Shown here: positions 28,723 to 38,871 of the stretch, piece after piece | Layout: the number at the start of each line of letters is the position of its first letter | Numbering within the stretch: position 1 is the stretch's first letter | Origin: Jeotgalibaca porci | Lineage (GTDB): Bacteria > Bacillota > Bacilli > Lactobacillales > Aerococcaceae | Direction of reading: 5' to 3' | DNA length: 64,000 nt | Assembly: GCF_011299095.1 (NCBI RefSeq) | Contig: NZ_CP049889.1 | Location: forward strand, 947,501 to 1,011,500 | Position numbers and translations under genes: made by a program | The notes under the pieces: generated by a model | Told to the model about the DNA's origin: nothing | Database searches by the model: none | What the model saw: only the letters and a program-made list of their open reading frames with translations

Positions 28723-28734
28723 CGCCTATCATTT

Positions 28735-29490
28735 TTATTTCATAACAACAGAAAAAATTTTATGTAGTAATAAGTATAGTGACTTTACAAGAGAAAGCTT
28801 TTCAATTTCTCTGTATACGCGCCACTGGTACTTAATCAACGTCTTCTTATTACTTGATAAAGAGCCTTCTCTGACTTGGTAATAAGTTAAAGGCTCCAAG
28901 AGTCCATAATTATATTTTGCTTTCTTGATAACTTGTAACCACATCACAAAATCGTTTCTTCTTTTAATATCAGGAATAAAGAATACACCTAAGTTTTTAG
29001 CGTTATAAATGACTGTAGAATTTCCCGGACAGTATTTTAACAAACCGTTATAGTCTAGACGCTCTCTTGCTTTGGTAATCGTGCCCGTTGAGATTCCTTC
29101 TTCGTTCACATGTTCGTAATGTGTACTGGTAAAATCATAGTTATTTTCCCTCATAAAATGAATCTGCTTTTCCAATTTATCGATTCTCCAGCTGTCATCA
29201 CTGTCTAAAAAAGCAAAAAATTCGCCATCTGCTTCCTCAATTGCCCGATTCCGTGCCATAGCCGCACCGCAATTATTCTCTTGCAAGATTAACTTGATAC
29301 GCGGCTCATTAAGCCCGTTTACAAGCTCTACTGTTCTGTCGGTAGAGCAATCATCAACAATTAGCATTTCCCAATTCGTATACGTTTGATTCAAAACAGA
29401 ATGAATAGTGTTTAGAACAAATTTTTCTGAATTATAAGTGGGGGTGATAATGGATACTTTGCCATCAATTTTTACTTTGTTATTTTGCAC
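28735..29490 (-). CDS. Glycosyltransferase family 2
   Basis: The 251-residue cytoplasmic enzyme has a GT-A fold. Visible are VSIITPTYNSEKFV, the nucleotide-binding VDDCSTDRT and the metal-binding DSDD motif (FAFLDSDDSWR near residue 90). The C-terminus is basic and hydrophobic, suggesting peripheral membrane contact. It is 23 bases behind the TagO-like gene, so it probably adds a sugar during synthesis of a lipid-linked wall polymer or surface glycan. Donor and acceptor cannot be told. Confidence 0.88.
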   Translation of the reverse strand: MQNNKVKIDGKVSIITPTYNSEKFVLNTIHSVLNQTYTNWEMLIVDDCSTDRTVELVNGLNEPRIKLILQENNCGAAMARNRAIEEADGEFFAFLDSDDSWRIDKLEKQIHFMRENNYDFTSTHYEHVNEEGISTGTITKARERLDYNGLLKYCPGNSTVIYNAKNLGVFFIPDIKRRNDFVMWLQVIKKAKYNYGLLEPLTYYQVREGSLSSNKKTLIKYQWRVYREIEKLSLVKSLYLLLHKIFSVVMK

Positions 29491-29513
29491 TTTATTTCTC
29501 CTTATCGCATTAA

Positions 29514-30602
29514 CTAATCTTTTTTATTGATTTTATTTGCGATTTGTCTTAATTTCTTTAGAAGTGGTCGTCTATCTTCTCCCACTAACCCTATTAGTTC
29601 CACAAATAATTCTAATCCAATCAACAGTCCCACTAATATTAAAACAGTTCCGCCAACTGTGGTCATTGGAAACAATAATGCTATCAAAGAAAATATTAAA
29701 GCAATTGCATAGATTGTAAGTACTGTTTGTTTGTGTGTGAGCCCCAAAGACATCAAGCGATGATGCATATGATGTTTATCTGCAGAAGATATAGGCATAT
29801 GGTTTAGATAACGACGCAGCATCGCATAAATCGTATCGGTTATTGGAATACCTAAAACTGTTATCGGAATAATAAGAGAAATAAAGGTCACATTTTTTAA
29901 CCCATATAACGAAAGAACAGATATCATAAATCCTAAGAACAATGCTCCCGTATCACCCATAAATATTTTAGCAGGATGAAAGTTATAAGGGAAGAAACCG
30001 AGTATCGCACATACTAAGGTGAATATCATAATAAACACAGGTATATTACTTCCGCCTAAAAAGAAAAAACTGATAATTGACATTGTTCCCAATGCAATTA
30101 TTGATACACCAGAAGCCAGACCATCTAACCCATCAATCAAATTTACAGCATTCGTTATAGCAAGAATCCAAAGCATAGTCATTGGTAAAGATAATAGACC
30201 TAATTCGAAATCTCCAACTAATGGAATACTAATGAGGTTCATTCTTACATCTGCAACAAAATAAATAATAAGCGCTGCAATGATAAGCCCCAGTAACTTA
30301 AATTTGGGTTTCAACTCCTTAATATCGTCTACCACACCTGTAACAATTACGAGTGTTGCAGCTATAAAAATAGGTATAGAGACGGAATAAGAAATGGGTT
30401 GTAAAAAGAAAATTGAAAAGAAAAAAGAGAGATATATCGCTAATCCGCCCATTGTCGGCATTACTTTTGTATTAACTCTCCGTTTGTCCGGTGCATCAGT
30501 CGCCCCTACTTTAAAGGCTATTTTTCTTATAATAGGCGTAATAAATAGCGAAATAATGATTGTAAAAATTCCCATCATTAATACTCGAAACATATCATAC
30601 AT
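29514..30602 (-). CDS. tagO: Undecaprenyl-phosphate GlcNAc-1-phosphate transferase (TagO/WecA family)
   Basis: The 362-residue polytopic membrane enzyme (about eleven hydrophobic segments) starts wall teichoic acid or related glycans by moving GlcNAc-1-P from UDP-GlcNAc to undecaprenyl phosphate. The family's motifs are present: GVVDDIKELKPK, NAVNLIDGLDGLASG, PAKIFMGDTGALFLG and the cytoplasmic His motif HMHHRLMSLG. The ATG at 30602 has GAGGA six bases upstream. With the following glycosyltransferase it forms a small envelope-glycan operon; no further tag genes are nearby. Confidence 0.93.
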   Translation of the reverse strand: MYDMFRVLMMGIFTIIISLFITPIIRKIAFKVGATDAPDKRRVNTKVMPTMGGLAIYLSFFFSIFFLQPISYSVSIPIFIAATLVIVTGVVDDIKELKPKFKLLGLIIAALIIYFVADVRMNLISIPLVGDFELGLLSLPMTMLWILAITNAVNLIDGLDGLASGVSIIALGTMSIISFFFLGGSNIPVFIMIFTLVCAILGFFPYNFHPAKIFMGDTGALFLGFMISVLSLYGLKNVTFISLIIPITVLGIPITDTIYAMLRRYLNHMPISSADKHHMHHRLMSLGLTHKQTVLTIYAIALIFSLIALLFPMTTVGGTVLILVGLLIGLELFVELIGLVGEDRRPLLKKLRQIANKINKKD

Positions 30603-30744
30603 TTGAAATCCTCATTTCCATAAATTTTGCATGTTGGAATCTTAGATATCTTATCATAATTCGTACACAAAATACATTTGAAAAAGATAAACATGCTTTA
30701 TCTAATGGATTGATTAGAGAAACCCTTAAGATAAAAACCGCTAT

Positions 30745-32523
30745 TTAATCAGCCTTTAAGATAACCGTCCCACCTTCGCTTCTAGCGGGGATTTCTATCG
30801 TTAGTGTTCCTTCTGAGGCATTATAATGAGTATTTTCTGAATAAAGGTCTGAGTAGCTTGCTTCTGAAACCGGTATGGTCACTGTTGTCGGCTCATCTAA
30901 AATATTGAGTCCCACCATTACTTCTTGCCCCTCATAGTTACGACTGAAAATAACGAAGCCTTCCTTGTTTGACCCCGCAACTGTACGGCGGTCTCCTTTT
31001 GAAAAAATAAGACTATTATTTTTACGTATATTCAGTAATTTCTGATAATGTGCATGCATATCTGAACTGGCAACTGCATCCCAATCGAAATCATAGCGGT
31101 TTTCGTTGTATTCGCCCTTATCCATATTACTAGCAGTTGCTCCCGTTTGTCCCAACTCTTCCCCATAATAAATAACGGGCTGACCTTTCGCGGTAATCAA
31201 AAGAGAAGCCGCGACTTTTTGTTTGCCCCTGTCGCCACCTGCCTGTCGATACAAGAACCCATCTTCATCATGACTGGATAAGAACTGCCCCAACGTTGCA
31301 TCACTCGTTAATTGCTCATTACGAGTAATAAGTTTATCATTTGCACCCATCACATCCCAGTTTACGAAGCTACCGGCAATATTTTTGAAATCAAAATCCA
31401 GCAAACTGTCCATTTCTCCGTCATATAAATATCCGCCCGTATTCGTAATCGAGGCGCCGTAGTGTTCTCCAATCAACTTAAATGATGGTTGTTCTTTAAT
31501 AATTGCATTTTTGAATGCTTTCCAGGTAGTATCTTCAACGTGCTTAACTGTGTCTACGCGGAAGAAATCAATAGTATCGCCGCGTTCAGTGCGACTTTCT
31601 GCAATCCAAGCCGTTTGCCACGCGATTAATTGGTCGCGCACCTCAGCTTCTTCTGTTTTGAAGTCAGGTAGACCAGCCAATTCTCCTAGAACTTGATGGT
31701 TCGGAACCGGTTCATCCCGCAACATCCCTTCGAAAACAGATCCTTCTTCATCCATACCATAACCGGAATGATTCAGTACTACATCCACCATCACCTTAAT
31801 TCCGTGGTCATGAGCGGTATCAATTAGTTCTTTAAATGTTTCCAAATCACCCAAGTGTTCATCGATCTTCGTAAAGTCTTTGGCCCAATAACCGTGATAT
31901 CCGTACTGATTACTATTTTGCTGCTCACGCATGTTCCATTCGATGTTATCAACAATCGGTGTAATCCAAAGGGTATTAATCCCCAACTCTTCTAAATACG
32001 GCATTTTTTCGATTAAACCGCGGAAATCGCCACCGTGATAGGTTTCCAGATGGCTCGTATCGTAGTTTTCATTGTTAGGGTCGTCATTGGTTTTATCACC
32101 GTTATAGAAACGGTCGGTCAATGTAAAATAGATGCGCGCCTCATCCCATCCAAAAGCTAGGGATTCACTTTTTTCGTCCGGCTCGGTTAACTGAATCACT
32201 TCTTCATACGTTTCTATTCCATCAGCGGTCTGAACGGAGACGGTAATCGTTTTATCACCTATCTCCAAATCATCAGCGATTGTGACACTTAGTTCATTCA
32301 GTAAGGGATCAAACGTCATCTCAGACGGCACCCCTAATTCTTTGGCATCCACTGTTACTTGGGAAATTCCTTCACTAAAATATAGTTCTTCGTCAATCGA
32401 CACAACAACACTGTCATGAACAGATGGATTTTCTGGAAATGTCGTTATAGGGTCATTCGCTTCCGGACTACAAGCACCGAGACCGAATGTCAGTAAGGGT
32501 AAGAAATATTTTATCGCACGCAT
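30745..32523 (-). CDS. Extracellular alpha-amylase lipoprotein (GH13)
   Basis: The 592-residue protein has a lipoprotein signal (MRAIKYFLPLLTFGLGAC, Cys18), an Ig-like N-terminal domain (about 25-115) and a GH13 barrel. All four GH13 regions are seen: VDVVLNHSG, DFFRVDTVKHV (nucleophile Asp), LIGEHYG (acid/base Glu) and FLSSHDEDGF (transition-state Asp). A C-terminal beta domain follows. It is probably tethered outside the membrane and degrades starch or maltodextrins. Exact specificity (amylase, neopullulanase) is uncertain. The promoter carries two cre/LacI-type operators. Confidence 0.92.
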   Translation of the reverse strand: MRAIKYFLPLLTFGLGACSPEANDPITTFPENPSVHDSVVVSIDEELYFSEGISQVTVDAKELGVPSEMTFDPLLNELSVTIADDLEIGDKTITVSVQTADGIETYEEVIQLTEPDEKSESLAFGWDEARIYFTLTDRFYNGDKTNDDPNNENYDTSHLETYHGGDFRGLIEKMPYLEELGINTLWITPIVDNIEWNMREQQNSNQYGYHGYWAKDFTKIDEHLGDLETFKELIDTAHDHGIKVMVDVVLNHSGYGMDEEGSVFEGMLRDEPVPNHQVLGELAGLPDFKTEEAEVRDQLIAWQTAWIAESRTERGDTIDFFRVDTVKHVEDTTWKAFKNAIIKEQPSFKLIGEHYGASITNTGGYLYDGEMDSLLDFDFKNIAGSFVNWDVMGANDKLITRNEQLTSDATLGQFLSSHDEDGFLYRQAGGDRGKQKVAASLLITAKGQPVIYYGEELGQTGATASNMDKGEYNENRYDFDWDAVASSDMHAHYQKLLNIRKNNSLIFSKGDRRTVAGSNKEGFVIFSRNYEGQEVMVGLNILDEPTTVTIPVSEASYSDLYSENTHYNASEGTLTIEIPARSEGGTVILKAD

Positions 32524-32543
32524 TCTCTTTATCCTCTCTTTCG

Positions 32544-32611
32544 TGTAAGCGGTTTTATTTTCTTATAACATAGCATGACCCCTTTTTTTATACAATTTGT
32601 TACCGATAACA
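32544..32611 (-). promoter_or_regulatory. Amylase promoter with two cre/LacI-type operators
   Basis: On the minus strand TTGTAT (32590-32595), a 17-bp spacer and an extended -10 TGCTATGTT (TATGTT 32567-32572) form the promoter. TGTAAGCGGTTTTA (32544-32557) lies just after the start site and TGTTACCGATAACA (32598-32611), a near palindrome, lies just before the -35. Each is one mismatch from the cre consensus TGWAANCGNTNWCA. Carbon catabolite repression by CcpA, perhaps with a MalR-like regulator at the palindrome, is inferred. Confidence 0.7.
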
Positions 32612-32655
32612 CGTTTCAAAAATACTAAGAAAAGAGGCTGGGACAAAACCTAGCT

Positions 32656-32693
32656 AAAAAGCAGCCCGGAAGTTTTTCTTCCGGGCTGCTTTG
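32656..32693. terminator. Hairpin inside the IS1182 left end
   Basis: AAAGCAGCCCGGAAG(5)CTTCCGGGCTGCTTT is a perfect 15-bp stem followed by TTGTT. It sits between the terminal repeat and the transposase promoter and should stop transcription entering from outside. Confidence 0.8.
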
Positions 32694-32766
32694 TTATTGG
32701 TATAAAAAAAGAAAGCCACCTAGTATAATGTAAATAACGACAAATACATTCAGGAGGGGCTTTCTT

Positions 32767-34290
32767 ATGTATAAAAAATATAACACAAACCAAACCACTT
32801 TACCATTGGAATTATCCGCTTTGCTTCCCCAAGACCATCTTGTTTTTGTTATCGATGAATTTATTGAATCGTTAGATTGGTCTGCCTATCCTTTATTCGA
32901 GGCTTCCGAAGGAAGGCCTGCTTATCACCCGCGTTTGCTTATCAAGGCTTTGTTATTCGCCTACTCGGAAGGTATCTTCTCGGGACGGAAAATGGAAAAG
33001 ATGATGTTGGAGAACATCGCTATGATGTGGTTGGTAAGCCAAGAAACGATTTCCTACCGTACAATCAACCGGTTTCGGTCATCACTGTTTTGCCAAAATC
33101 TGTTACCGGAATTGTTTGCGGAATTTGCAGCGAAACTGAAGACAGAAAATATGGTCACGATGGAAACCCTCTTCGTTGATGGCACGAAAATTGAAGCAAA
33201 CGCCAATAAGTTTTCTTTTGTCTGGAAAAAGGCCATTGAGAGATACAAAGCTTCCCTTAAAGAAAAGGCGATGCAGTACTTTAAGGAAGAAATTCAACCA
33301 TTGGTTGACCAAGCCATGCAGATTGATGATTCTGATGAACTGTCCACCGCTGAGTTGGAAGAAATTGCCACTATCATTGAGCAAGAAATTCAGGACCTGT
33401 CTAGTGACATCGAGGCGAATCCAGTTAAAGGGAAAAACCCTAAAAAGCAAAGACGACGGACGCTAAAGAAACACTTGCGTAAATTGGTCAATGACTTTAT
33501 TCCACGTAAGAAAAAATATGCGGCGTATGAAGAAGTTTTGGAGGATCGGAACAGCTTCTCAAAAACGGATACCGACGCTACGTTTATGCGAATGAAAGAT
33601 GACTATATGCAAAATGGACAACTTAAGGCAGGATACAATATTCAAATTGGTACTGAAAACCAATTCGCTTTGGCCGTCGGGATATTTCCAAATCCTACGG
33701 ATACGCGGACACTCATCCCTTTTGTAGATTCCTTGACTATTTTACCGAAGACCATTGTAGCTGATGCTGGATATGGCAGTGAGGAAAACCTGGATTACTT
33801 GGACCAAATTGGTGTGGAACACCTTATCAAATATAATGCGTTTGATAAAGAACAAAAGCATAGCTATAAATCATCAGATAAAAATAGAAAAAATTGGGAA
33901 TATGTGACGGAAGAAAATTATTTTGTCCATCCGGATGGCACGAAATATTATTTCAGCCATATCAGCCGCAAGAAGAACACGAGTGGTTTCGTTCAGGTAA
34001 TCCATGTCTATAAACCGACTAATCCGGAAGAAGCCCCCCAAAAATCATTTAACTATAATTGGCACTATGAGGAATTAAAAGAACAAGAAACGAGTAAGCT
34101 TTTATCGCCCGAAGGGTCTCGGGTTTTTGCACAACGCAAAATCGATGTTGAGCCTGTTTTTGGCCAGATAAAGGCTAATTTGGGTTTCACTCGATTCCAT
34201 TTACGTGGAAAAGAAAAGGTAAAAGTTGATATTGAATTGGCCTTGATGGCCAATAACTTGAGAAAATATAATCTAAGGAAGGCTAGTTAA
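32767..34290 (+). CDS. IS1182 family transposase
   Basis: The 507-residue DDE transposase is intact. It has an N-terminal DUF772-type domain (HPRLLIKALLFAYSEGIFSG), then the catalytic residues: Asp in FVDGTKIEANANKFSF, Asp in IVADAGYGSEENLDYL and Glu in VEPVFGQIKANLGFTRF. An acidic/basic insertion with KKQRRRTLKKHLRK (about 225-240) may contact DNA. A strong AGGAGGGG precedes the ATG. With intact ends and gene the element may still be able to move. Confidence 0.95.
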   Translation: MYKKYNTNQTTLPLELSALLPQDHLVFVIDEFIESLDWSAYPLFEASEGRPAYHPRLLIKALLFAYSEGIFSGRKMEKMMLENIAMMWLVSQETISYRTINRFRSSLFCQNLLPELFAEFAAKLKTENMVTMETLFVDGTKIEANANKFSFVWKKAIERYKASLKEKAMQYFKEEIQPLVDQAMQIDDSDELSTAELEEIATIIEQEIQDLSSDIEANPVKGKNPKKQRRRTLKKHLRKLVNDFIPRKKKYAAYEEVLEDRNSFSKTDTDATFMRMKDDYMQNGQLKAGYNIQIGTENQFALAVGIFPNPTDTRTLIPFVDSLTILPKTIVADAGYGSEENLDYLDQIGVEHLIKYNAFDKEQKHSYKSSDKNRKNWEYVTEENYFVHPDGTKYYFSHISRKKNTSGFVQVIHVYKPTNPEEAPQKSFNYNWHYEELKEQETSKLLSPEGSRVFAQRKIDVEPVFGQIKANLGFTRFHLRGKEKVKVDIELALMANNLRKYNLRKAS

Positions 34291-34316
34291 CAGAATTACG
34301 CGACTTTTTAATACAA

Positions 34317-34363
34317 AACCAAAAAGATGATTGAGTTTTTTGAACTCATTCATCTTTTTGGTT
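34317..34363. terminator. Hairpin inside the IS1182 right end
   Basis: AACCAAAAAGATGA and TCATCTTTTTGGTT flank an inner TGAGTT/AACTCA stem, giving about 20 paired bases. It ends transposase transcription. Confidence 0.8.
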
Positions 34364-34397
34364 AGCTGAGATATTTTGTCCCAGCCTCCTTTTTTCT

Positions 34398-34607
34398 TTA
34401 GCTGTAGTCATTACTTCTCAGATGCCTATTATCATAGGTGATGCCCGAATCGCTCTGATAATATTCTGGGACCATCTCACTTTGGCAATTTTGGCAGCTG
34501 AAGCGTGGGGGATCCAACGGATCGCCTCCGTCCAACCAATCAAATTCATCGACTATCTCGCGAGGGATTTCCTCGACAGCCTTACATTGAAGACAGATAT
34601 AGGTCAC
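34398..34607 (-). CDS. Small zinc-ribbon protein accompanying IS91-type transposase
   Basis: The frame encodes 69 residues with two Cys pairs, ICLQCK near the start and CQNCQ about 35 residues on, and the conserved-looking DGGDPLDPPRFSCQNC. The start is probably GTG 34607, inside the end of the transposase gene (26-base overlap), so the two are coupled. I recall similar small proteins beside IS91-like transposases in other Firmicutes, but know no function for them. The last ten or so residues (DNRHLRSNDYS) may be a tail altered by the neighbouring IS1182. Confidence 0.6.
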   Translation of the reverse strand: MTYICLQCKAVEEIPREIVDEFDWLDGGDPLDPPRFSCQNCQSEMVPEYYQSDSGITYDNRHLRSNDYS

Positions 34608-35916
34608 GTTCTCGTTTAAGGCTTCTTTGTCGAAGCTCTTCCCAGTCGAACCTGAGGTTTTCAAAAACTTCCGCTTGAGCTTTTTCTTGCTGATGTTGGT
34701 GTTTTTCCGACTCAATCCGTTCAATCTCCTCTCGCAGGTATCTTCGTGCATCCCGATCGTTCGCATATAGGATGGCCAGATGACCATTTTTGGACACAAC
34801 CGTCCCCTTGAATTCGTAGAAGTTGCCGCAATGTGGACATTTCAAGGGGTCAACCCCGAATGTTTCGGTTATCCGTTCCCGCCATTTTTTCGGTTGGGTC
34901 ATCTTCCGGGCACTGATGAGTAGCTTCTCCATTTTTTCTTGAAGATGACGGACAATTTTTTGAACAACCGTCTTGATCCTTCTGCTATAGAGACCATAAT
35001 GGCGGATTGTCTTGAAATCTTTATCGGGAATATGCCGGATAAGGGAAAGGATGAATTCTTTCCCAACCATTATTTTTACCGCTTCTTTATTTGTGCGCTT
35101 GTCATGGTAGCGGAACAGGACGGTATCCCCGTCATAGTAGATGATCCGCTTGAGGGCAATCGGTCCCCGCTTCATGTAACGGCTAATGTATTGCAAGAGC
35201 GCCTTGACATTGGTTCGGCTACGTTTCGGGGCATTCACGTAGAAGCCTTCGGCATTCTTTGTGTAGGCCTTCTGCAGCAGGGGCTGGGCCTCCTTCTTCT
35301 CTTCCGGTGTCAGCGTCCGTCGCAATAGCTTCAGTACCGCATTTTGCCAATGGACACGAAGCAACTTATACGGGATATAGTCGTAGTTCTGCCATTCCCC
35401 GCCATCACTTAACCCGCCCATGGTCACAATCATGTGGACATGCGGATTGAACTCCAGCTGAGACCCGAATGTATGCAATCCGGCAATGATACCCGGTGTT
35501 ATACGCTTTTTCCGGAAATACATTTGCACGACATTGGCGGCCTCGTCCATCAATCCCTTTAGTAATTCCTTGCGATGGAGGAGGAACAACTTGCGCAACC
35601 CCTCATCAATCGTGAATACGATGTGCCGATGGATCGTGTGGTACATGTCTTCCGAAACCATCTCGCTCCAACGTTGACTCTCCCCAACCGCACAGGTTGG
35701 GCAAAACTTCCCCTTGCAGCGAATCGGGACATGCTTCACATCATGACACCCTTCGCAAACAAACAACCGAAACCCTTTCTTGATATCTCCACAATATCGA
35801 AACTTTTCTACTTCGGCTAATGCCACCGGGCGAATCCTCTTCCCATACATTTTTACAAGGGAATCCCAGTGGTCTTCCTTATCAAAGAAAATGGCGTGAA
35901 GAATATTCTTTTTCAT
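34582..35916 (-). CDS. IS91 family transposase (HUH, Y2 type)
   Basis: The 444-residue protein has an N-terminal zinc-binding domain (CEGCHDVKHVPIRCKGKFCPTC), the HUH metal motif in NPHVHMIVTMGG, and a conserved Tyr region LLQYISRYMKRGPIAL that holds the nicking tyrosine. A C-terminal CPHCG zinc motif follows. This enzyme cuts and joins single-stranded DNA in rolling-circle transposition. The frame is full-length with no internal stop. It lies between groEL and the amylase gene. Confidence 0.92.
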   Translation of the reverse strand: MKKNILHAIFFDKEDHWDSLVKMYGKRIRPVALAEVEKFRYCGDIKKGFRLFVCEGCHDVKHVPIRCKGKFCPTCAVGESQRWSEMVSEDMYHTIHRHIVFTIDEGLRKLFLLHRKELLKGLMDEAANVVQMYFRKKRITPGIIAGLHTFGSQLEFNPHVHMIVTMGGLSDGGEWQNYDYIPYKLLRVHWQNAVLKLLRRTLTPEEKKEAQPLLQKAYTKNAEGFYVNAPKRSRTNVKALLQYISRYMKRGPIALKRIIYYDGDTVLFRYHDKRTNKEAVKIMVGKEFILSLIRHIPDKDFKTIRHYGLYSRRIKTVVQKIVRHLQEKMEKLLISARKMTQPKKWRERITETFGVDPLKCPHCGNFYEFKGTVVSKNGHLAILYANDRDARRYLREEIERIESEKHQHQQEKAQAEVFENLRFDWEELRQRSLKRERDLYLSSM

Positions 35917-35988
35917 ATCTCTATTTTACCCTCTGTGGAACAAAAGGCAAATGCGTGGAACTACCGACAATACAGGATTCTGTTAGCA

Positions 35989-36020
35989 CAAAAACTTATA
36001 GAACCCTTTACTATAAAAAA
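35989..36020. repeat. Dispersed repeat, copy at groEL 3' side
   Basis: CAAAAACTTATAGAACCCTT and following bases match 21085-21117 at about 24 of 28 positions. As there, it borders the T-run of a minus-strand terminator. Confidence 0.6.
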
Positions 36021-36046
36021 AGCGACCGGGTTTCCCCAATCGCTTC
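36014..36046 (-). terminator. Terminator of groESL
   Basis: Hairpin AGCGATTGGGG ... CCCGGTCGCT followed by TTTTTTTATAG on the minus strand, about 17 bases past the groEL stop. Confidence 0.88.
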
Positions 36047-36062
36047 TACTTTAATTATTGAA

Positions 36063-37691
<1,629 letters not shown>

Positions 37692-37712
37692 TCATACTTA
37701 TTATTGTAAAAA

Positions 37713-37997
37713 TTATTCTACGATTGCTACGATATCGGATTCTTTTACTACTAAGTAATCTGTACCATCGTACTTAATTTCAGTCCCTGCATATTTCTCG
37801 AACAATACATGGTCACCGATTTTAACTGTCATTTCAACTTTTGTTCCGTTGTCCGTTACAAGACCGTTACCTGTTGCGATAACGACACCCGTTTGCGATT
37901 TTTCTTTAGCGGAAGATGGCAACACAAAGCCTCCTGCAGTTTTTTCCTCTTCTTTGGCAACATCAATAATGACGCGATTACCTAATGGTTTTAACAC
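37713..37997 (-). CDS. groES: Co-chaperonin GroES
   Basis: The 94-residue lid protein has the mobile loop [21 protein letters not shown] and ends [13 protein letters not shown]. The start is GTG 37997, with GGAGGG six bases upstream, giving [12 protein letters not shown], the family N-terminus; the longer frame from 38036 overlaps the CIRCE element and is rejected. Confidence 0.97.
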   Translation of the reverse strand: MLKPLGNRVIIDVAKEEEKTAGGFVLPSSAKEKSQTGVVIATGNGLVTDNGTKVEMTVKIGDHVLFEKYAGTEIKYDGTDYLVVKESDIVAIVE

Positions 37998-38029
37998 AAG
38001 TATCCCTCCACAAATTAATTTATTCTTTA

Positions 38030-38056
38030 TTAGCACTCATCTATCCAGAGTGCTAA
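38030..38056 (-). promoter_or_regulatory. CIRCE operator (HrcA site)
   Basis: TTAGCACTC (38030-38038), 9-bp spacer, GAGTGCTAA (38048-38056): a perfect CIRCE element between promoter and groES. It binds the HrcA repressor, giving heat-shock control. Confidence 0.97.
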
Positions 38057-38067
38057 CTTACTTTTCT

Positions 38068-38096
38068 ATCATAATCAAACTTTTTTGATAATGCAA
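38068..38096 (-). promoter_or_regulatory. groESL promoter
   Basis: TTGCAT (38091-38096), 17-bp spacer and TATGAT (38068-38073) on the minus strand form a vegetative promoter that places the CIRCE element in the start of the transcript. Confidence 0.8.
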
Positions 38097-38175
38097 GCAA
38101 ATTCACTAATTTTTTTCATTCTTGTGATATACTCTCACTTAGGACAATTATAACAAACAAGAAAGGTTTAGATAC

Positions 38176-38847
38176 ATGAAAAGAAAAATGACAACATCCA
38201 CGCGTATCATTTTCGTATACCTAGCAGCTCAACTCTTGCCTGTTCCGCTTACGTTCCTATTTCCGGCAGAGAAACAAATCGCGATGAGTTTAACCTTGGC
38301 CATTATTTTTGCCTTTCTAGGAACTATTACGATGATCGTTATTAACTATAAAGAAAAATGGACGCCTGAAGCGCCAATTATTAAAGCATCATCTGCTCCA
38401 ATTCCTAAAGTTTTACTTTGGGGTGTGTTAGGCTTCATAGCTGCGATTCTCATTCAAATTGTAGCCTCACTAATCGAACAATATCTTTTTGGTGTACCGA
38501 TTGAGTCTGCGAATACCGAAAACTTAAGAGAAATGACAAAAGCTTATCCTTTACTCATTTTTATGATTACTGTATTTGCACCTGTAATGGAAGAATTTGT
38601 TTTCCGTAAAGCTATTTTTACTCAATTGAACATGTCACGTGTTGGTCTTTATGGATCAGCTGTAATCAGTGCTTTGCTGTTTGCTTTCATCCATTTCGAT
38701 GGTCACTACCTTCTTTATGGTAGTTTGGGATTGTGGTTCTCTTATTTATACTATAAGACAAACAACATTTTTACACCGATGTTGGCTCATGGTTTAATGA
38801 ATGCTTTTGCTTCACTCCCAATTTATTTCCCTGAATTATTCCAATAA
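38176..38847 (+). CDS. ydiL: CPBP family intramembrane metalloprotease (YdiL-like)
   Basis: The 223-residue membrane protein has about six to eight hydrophobic helices and the CPBP/Abi motifs: EEFVFRKA (Glu-Glu and Arg), FAFIHFDGHY (His) and MLAHGLMNAF (second His with Asn). These are the glutamate-type intramembrane protease residues. Its place beside groESL and ydiK matches ydiL of Bacillus. Substrates are unknown; relatives process peptides or confer bacteriocin immunity. An extended -10 TGATATACT lies upstream (38128-38133). Confidence 0.88.
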   Translation: MKRKMTTSTRIIFVYLAAQLLPVPLTFLFPAEKQIAMSLTLAIIFAFLGTITMIVINYKEKWTPEAPIIKASSAPIPKVLLWGVLGFIAAILIQIVASLIEQYLFGVPIESANTENLREMTKAYPLLIFMITVFAPVMEEFVFRKAIFTQLNMSRVGLYGSAVISALLFAFIHFDGHYLLYGSLGLWFSYLYYKTNNIFTPMLAHGLMNAFASLPIYFPELFQ

Positions 38848-38871
38848 GTGTTGTAAAAAGAAAGGATTTCT

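Larger units (their letters stand above)
32634..34388 (+). mobile_element. Complete IS1182-family insertion sequence
   Basis: The 1755-bp element is bounded by perfect 15-bp terminal inverted repeats, GAGGCTGGGACAAAA at 32634-32648 and its complement at 34374-34388. It contains one full-length transposase gene and a strong hairpin just inside each end. A -10 TATAAT is at 32724-32729. No clear target duplication is visible: AAAA precedes the left end and CTTT follows the right end. Its left end is 23 bp from the amylase operator and its right end is 9 bp from the end of the IS91-type genes. Confidence 0.88.
34398..35940 (-). mobile_element. IS91-family (HUH) insertion sequence, boundaries not fixed
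   Basis: The block holds a Y2/HUH transposase and a small zinc-ribbon gene, in DNA visibly richer in G and C than its neighbours. IS91-type elements move by rolling circle and have no inverted repeats, so the ends cannot be read with certainty. GTGGAAC occurs twice upstream (from 35936 and 35955), and IS91 relatives prefer GAAC-type targets. The 3' side is cut short by the abutting IS1182 element. Confidence 0.7.

Noticed and set aside
30603-30744. Possible amylase terminator or separate gene before tagO
   Set aside because: No clear hairpin with T-run and no frame of note; only AT-rich spacer was seen.
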